In this document: in pieces, positions 62,655 to 64,000 of the stretch
Layout of the letters: each line of letters begins with the position of its first letter
How positions within the stretch are numbered: position 1 is the first letter of the stretch
Assembly (NCBI RefSeq): GCF_021117425.1
Contig: NZ_CP088298.1
Span: 1,612,001 to 1,676,000, forward strand
Direction of reading: 5' to 3'
Source of the DNA: Brevibacterium zhoupengii
GTDB lineage: Bacteria; Actinomycetota; Actinomycetes; Actinomycetales; Brevibacteriaceae
Length of the DNA stretch: 64,000 nucleotides
Position numbers and translations under genes: made by a program
Notes under the pieces: generated by a model
What the model saw: only the letters and a program-made list of their open reading frames with translations
What the model was told of the DNA's origin: nothing
Database searches by the model: none

Positions 62655-63560
62655 ATGACTGTAATCTCACCATCGACAACCACGGATCTCTACCCCACTC
62701 GCACCGGCGAGAGGACTGAAGTCCTGGATCGCAGGGGCCCGATCGCCTACGGTTCGGTCGAACAGGGACCTCTCGATGCGAAGTCGCTGCAGCACTACGA
62801 CGACAAGGGCTATCTCACCATCGACGAGCTCATCACCCCGGAGGAACTCGACACGTTCCGGGCCGAGCTGCACCGTCTAGCCAATGACCCGAAGGTCAAG
62901 GACGATGACGCCACCATTGTCGAGGCGAAGTCCAACGAAGTCAGGTCGATCTTCGACATCCACCGCAGCAACAAGATCTTCGCCAAGATCGCCAATGATC
63001 CCAGGGTAGTTGCGCGAGCCGAACAGCTGCTGGGCTCCGAGGTCTACATCCATCAGAGTCGCATCAACTACAAGCCCGGTTTCGTGGGCAAGGAATTCTC
63101 CTGGCACTCTGACTTCGAGACCTGGCATGCCGAGGATGGCATGCCCGAGCCGCGGGCCGTGAGCTTGTCGTTGTCGTTGACGGACAACTATTCGTTCAAC
63201 GGGCCGCTGATGATCATGCCGGGTTCGCATCAGCGCTACATCAGCTGCGTCGGCGGCACCCCGGAGGACAACTACAAGAAGTCACTGGTCATGCAGGGCG
63301 CGGGCACCCCCGATCCGCAGACATTGAGTGACTTCGCTGACGAATACGGCATCGATGTCCTCGAGGGTCCCGCCGGTGGCGCGGTCATGTTCGACTCCAA
63401 CTGCATGCACGCCTCGAACGGGAATGTCACCCCGTATTCGAGGTCGAACATCTTCATCGTCTACAACTCGGTGGAGAACACATGCGTCGAACCCTTCGCC
63501 GCACCGAATCCGCGCCCCGAGTTCGTCGGCAGCACGGATTTCACGCCGGCCGGTTCCTGA
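62655..63560 (+). CDS. ectD: Ectoine 5-hydroxylase
   Basis: A 301-residue Fe(II)/2-oxoglutarate dioxygenase, normal EctD length, that converts ectoine to 5-hydroxyectoine, a compatible solute and heat/osmotic protectant. The EctD signature begins HQSRINYKPGFVGKEF (133-148) and continues into SWHSDFETWHAEDGMP (149-164), which supplies His151 and Asp153. The third ligand is His252 in NCMHASNG and the 2-oxoglutarate Arg is in YSRSN. ATG 62655 has AAGGAG five bases upstream; the longer frame to 62532 has none. Unlike many producers, ectABC is not adjacent, so the ectoine pathway must be elsewhere or ectoine imported. Confidence 0.96.
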   Translation: MTVISPSTTTDLYPTRTGERTEVLDRRGPIAYGSVEQGPLDAKSLQHYDDKGYLTIDELITPEELDTFRAELHRLANDPKVKDDDATIVEAKSNEVRSIFDIHRSNKIFAKIANDPRVVARAEQLLGSEVYIHQSRINYKPGFVGKEFSWHSDFETWHAEDGMPEPRAVSLSLSLTDNYSFNGPLMIMPGSHQRYISCVGGTPEDNYKKSLVMQGAGTPDPQTLSDFADEYGIDVLEGPAGGAVMFDSNCMHASNGNVTPYSRSNIFIVYNSVENTCVEPFAAPNPRPEFVGSTDFTPAGS

Positions 63561-63566
63561 CATGAT

Positions 63567-63602
63567 GAAGCCCGGCACCTGGATGATCAGGTGCCGGGCT
63601 TC
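63567..63602. terminator. Hairpin terminator after ectD
   Basis: A 15-bp stem (arm GAAGCCCGGCACCTG) with a 6-base loop, immediately after the ectD stop and before the convergent small gene. Confidence 0.8.
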
Positions 63603-63642
63603 GCCCGTTGGGGCATGGTTTCGTCAGTCGGCTGAGCTCGTC

Positions 63643-63891
63643 TCAGTCGTTTGAGCCGTCTTCCGGATCGACCTTGGACTCGTCGACGGCCTCATGCGAG
63701 CCGTCCGGATTGCGGTAGAGCTTCACACCCTCGCCCTCGGCAGCGGCCTGAGCATCCTCTTCACCGTGTTCTTCGACGTACCCGGGGGTCGCACCGTAGG
63801 AGACGTTCGGACCGACGGCTTTCGAACCTACCTCTTCGAGCTTCTCATTGATCTTCTCGGTCTTGTTCTGCTCATCGTGATCATTGTTCAT
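63643..63891 (-). CDS. Small uncharacterised protein, DGSHEA-motif family (copy B)
   Basis: An 82-residue hydrophilic, acidic protein at ATG 63891 with GAGGTG a good distance upstream. Its C-terminal EGVKLYRNPDGSHEAVDES repeats the motif of the 76-residue protein at 54228, with an upstream Gly-Tyr-Val-Glu patch also shared. The N-terminus is Asn/Asp/Lys-rich. No signal, membrane segment or cysteine. Function unknown. The two copies make spurious ORFs unlikely. It is convergent with ectD. Confidence 0.78.
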   Translation of the reverse strand: MNNDHDEQNKTEKINEKLEEVGSKAVGPNVSYGATPGYVEEHGEEDAQAAAEGEGVKLYRNPDGSHEAVDESKVDPEDGSND

Positions 63892-64000
63892 GTCTCAACA
63901 CCTCGCTCTACTCAGATCGTCCGTGGCCCTCATGCTACTCCGAGATGCGCTGAACGTGGGCCTGTCGCGCTGCTGCTGGTGCTGTCATCGTGGACAACGT

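Overview
The window is high-GC DNA with many GTG and TTG starts, several promoters whose -10 box sits about 7 bases before the start codon (leaderless style), a DtxR/IdeR-type iron box and an ectoine hydroxylase gene. Together these point to an actinobacterium. The mix of ectoine hydroxylation, aromatic and fatty-acid catabolism and siderophore uptake would fit Brevibacterium or a close relative, but that genus is my inference. No rRNA, tRNA, CRISPR array, integrase or transposase was seen.

1-9 kb: a tightly overlapping minus-strand operon for a dipeptide/oligopeptide ABC importer (binding lipoprotein, two permeases, two ATPases), isoaspartyl dipeptidase and an NhaC-type Na+/H+ antiporter cut by the window edge; then malate:quinone oxidoreductase. 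9-13.5 kb: two convergent LysR regulators, the second divergent from a PrpF-family isomerase plus MatC-like carboxylate carrier pair. 13.6-17.7 kb: an iron-siderophore importer with a fused double permease and a DtxR box. 17.9-23 kb: an SbcCD/YhaON-like nuclease-ATPase pair with unusual features, followed by a strikingly AT-rich orphan membrane-protein gene.

23-29 kb: a four-gene acyl-CoA operon (acyl-CoA ligase, dehydrogenase, SDR, APH-like kinase) behind a palindromic operator, a quinone oxidoreductase and a NERD-helicase. 30.7-36.6 kb: a TAXI-type TRAP transporter split into divergent permease and binding-protein genes with a LysR regulator, then an MFS carrier. 37-42 kb: an AraC regulator and a hydroxyquinol pathway in which maleylacetate reductase and hydroxyquinol 1,2-dioxygenase are one polypeptide. 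42-49 kb: an orphan binding protein, an oxidoreductase and a D-threonate/erythronate-type acid-sugar operon (GntP permease, DUF1537 kinase, PdxA2, DeoR).

49-64 kb: a CopB-like P-type ATPase behind a CsoR-like palindrome; an extradiol (VOC) dioxygenase divergent from a ThDP enzyme with a MarR-like palindrome between them; butanediol dehydrogenase lacking its structural zinc cysteines; RraA-like protein, D-cysteine desulfhydrase family enzyme, a dicarboxylate symporter, a DmdC-like acyl-CoA dehydrogenase and a stand-alone ectD. Two small proteins of about 80 residues, 9 kb apart, share a C-terminal motif and look like an undescribed small-protein family.

Functions come from reading the translated sequences; no database search was run. 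Start codons were chosen from ribosome-binding sites, overlaps and family length.
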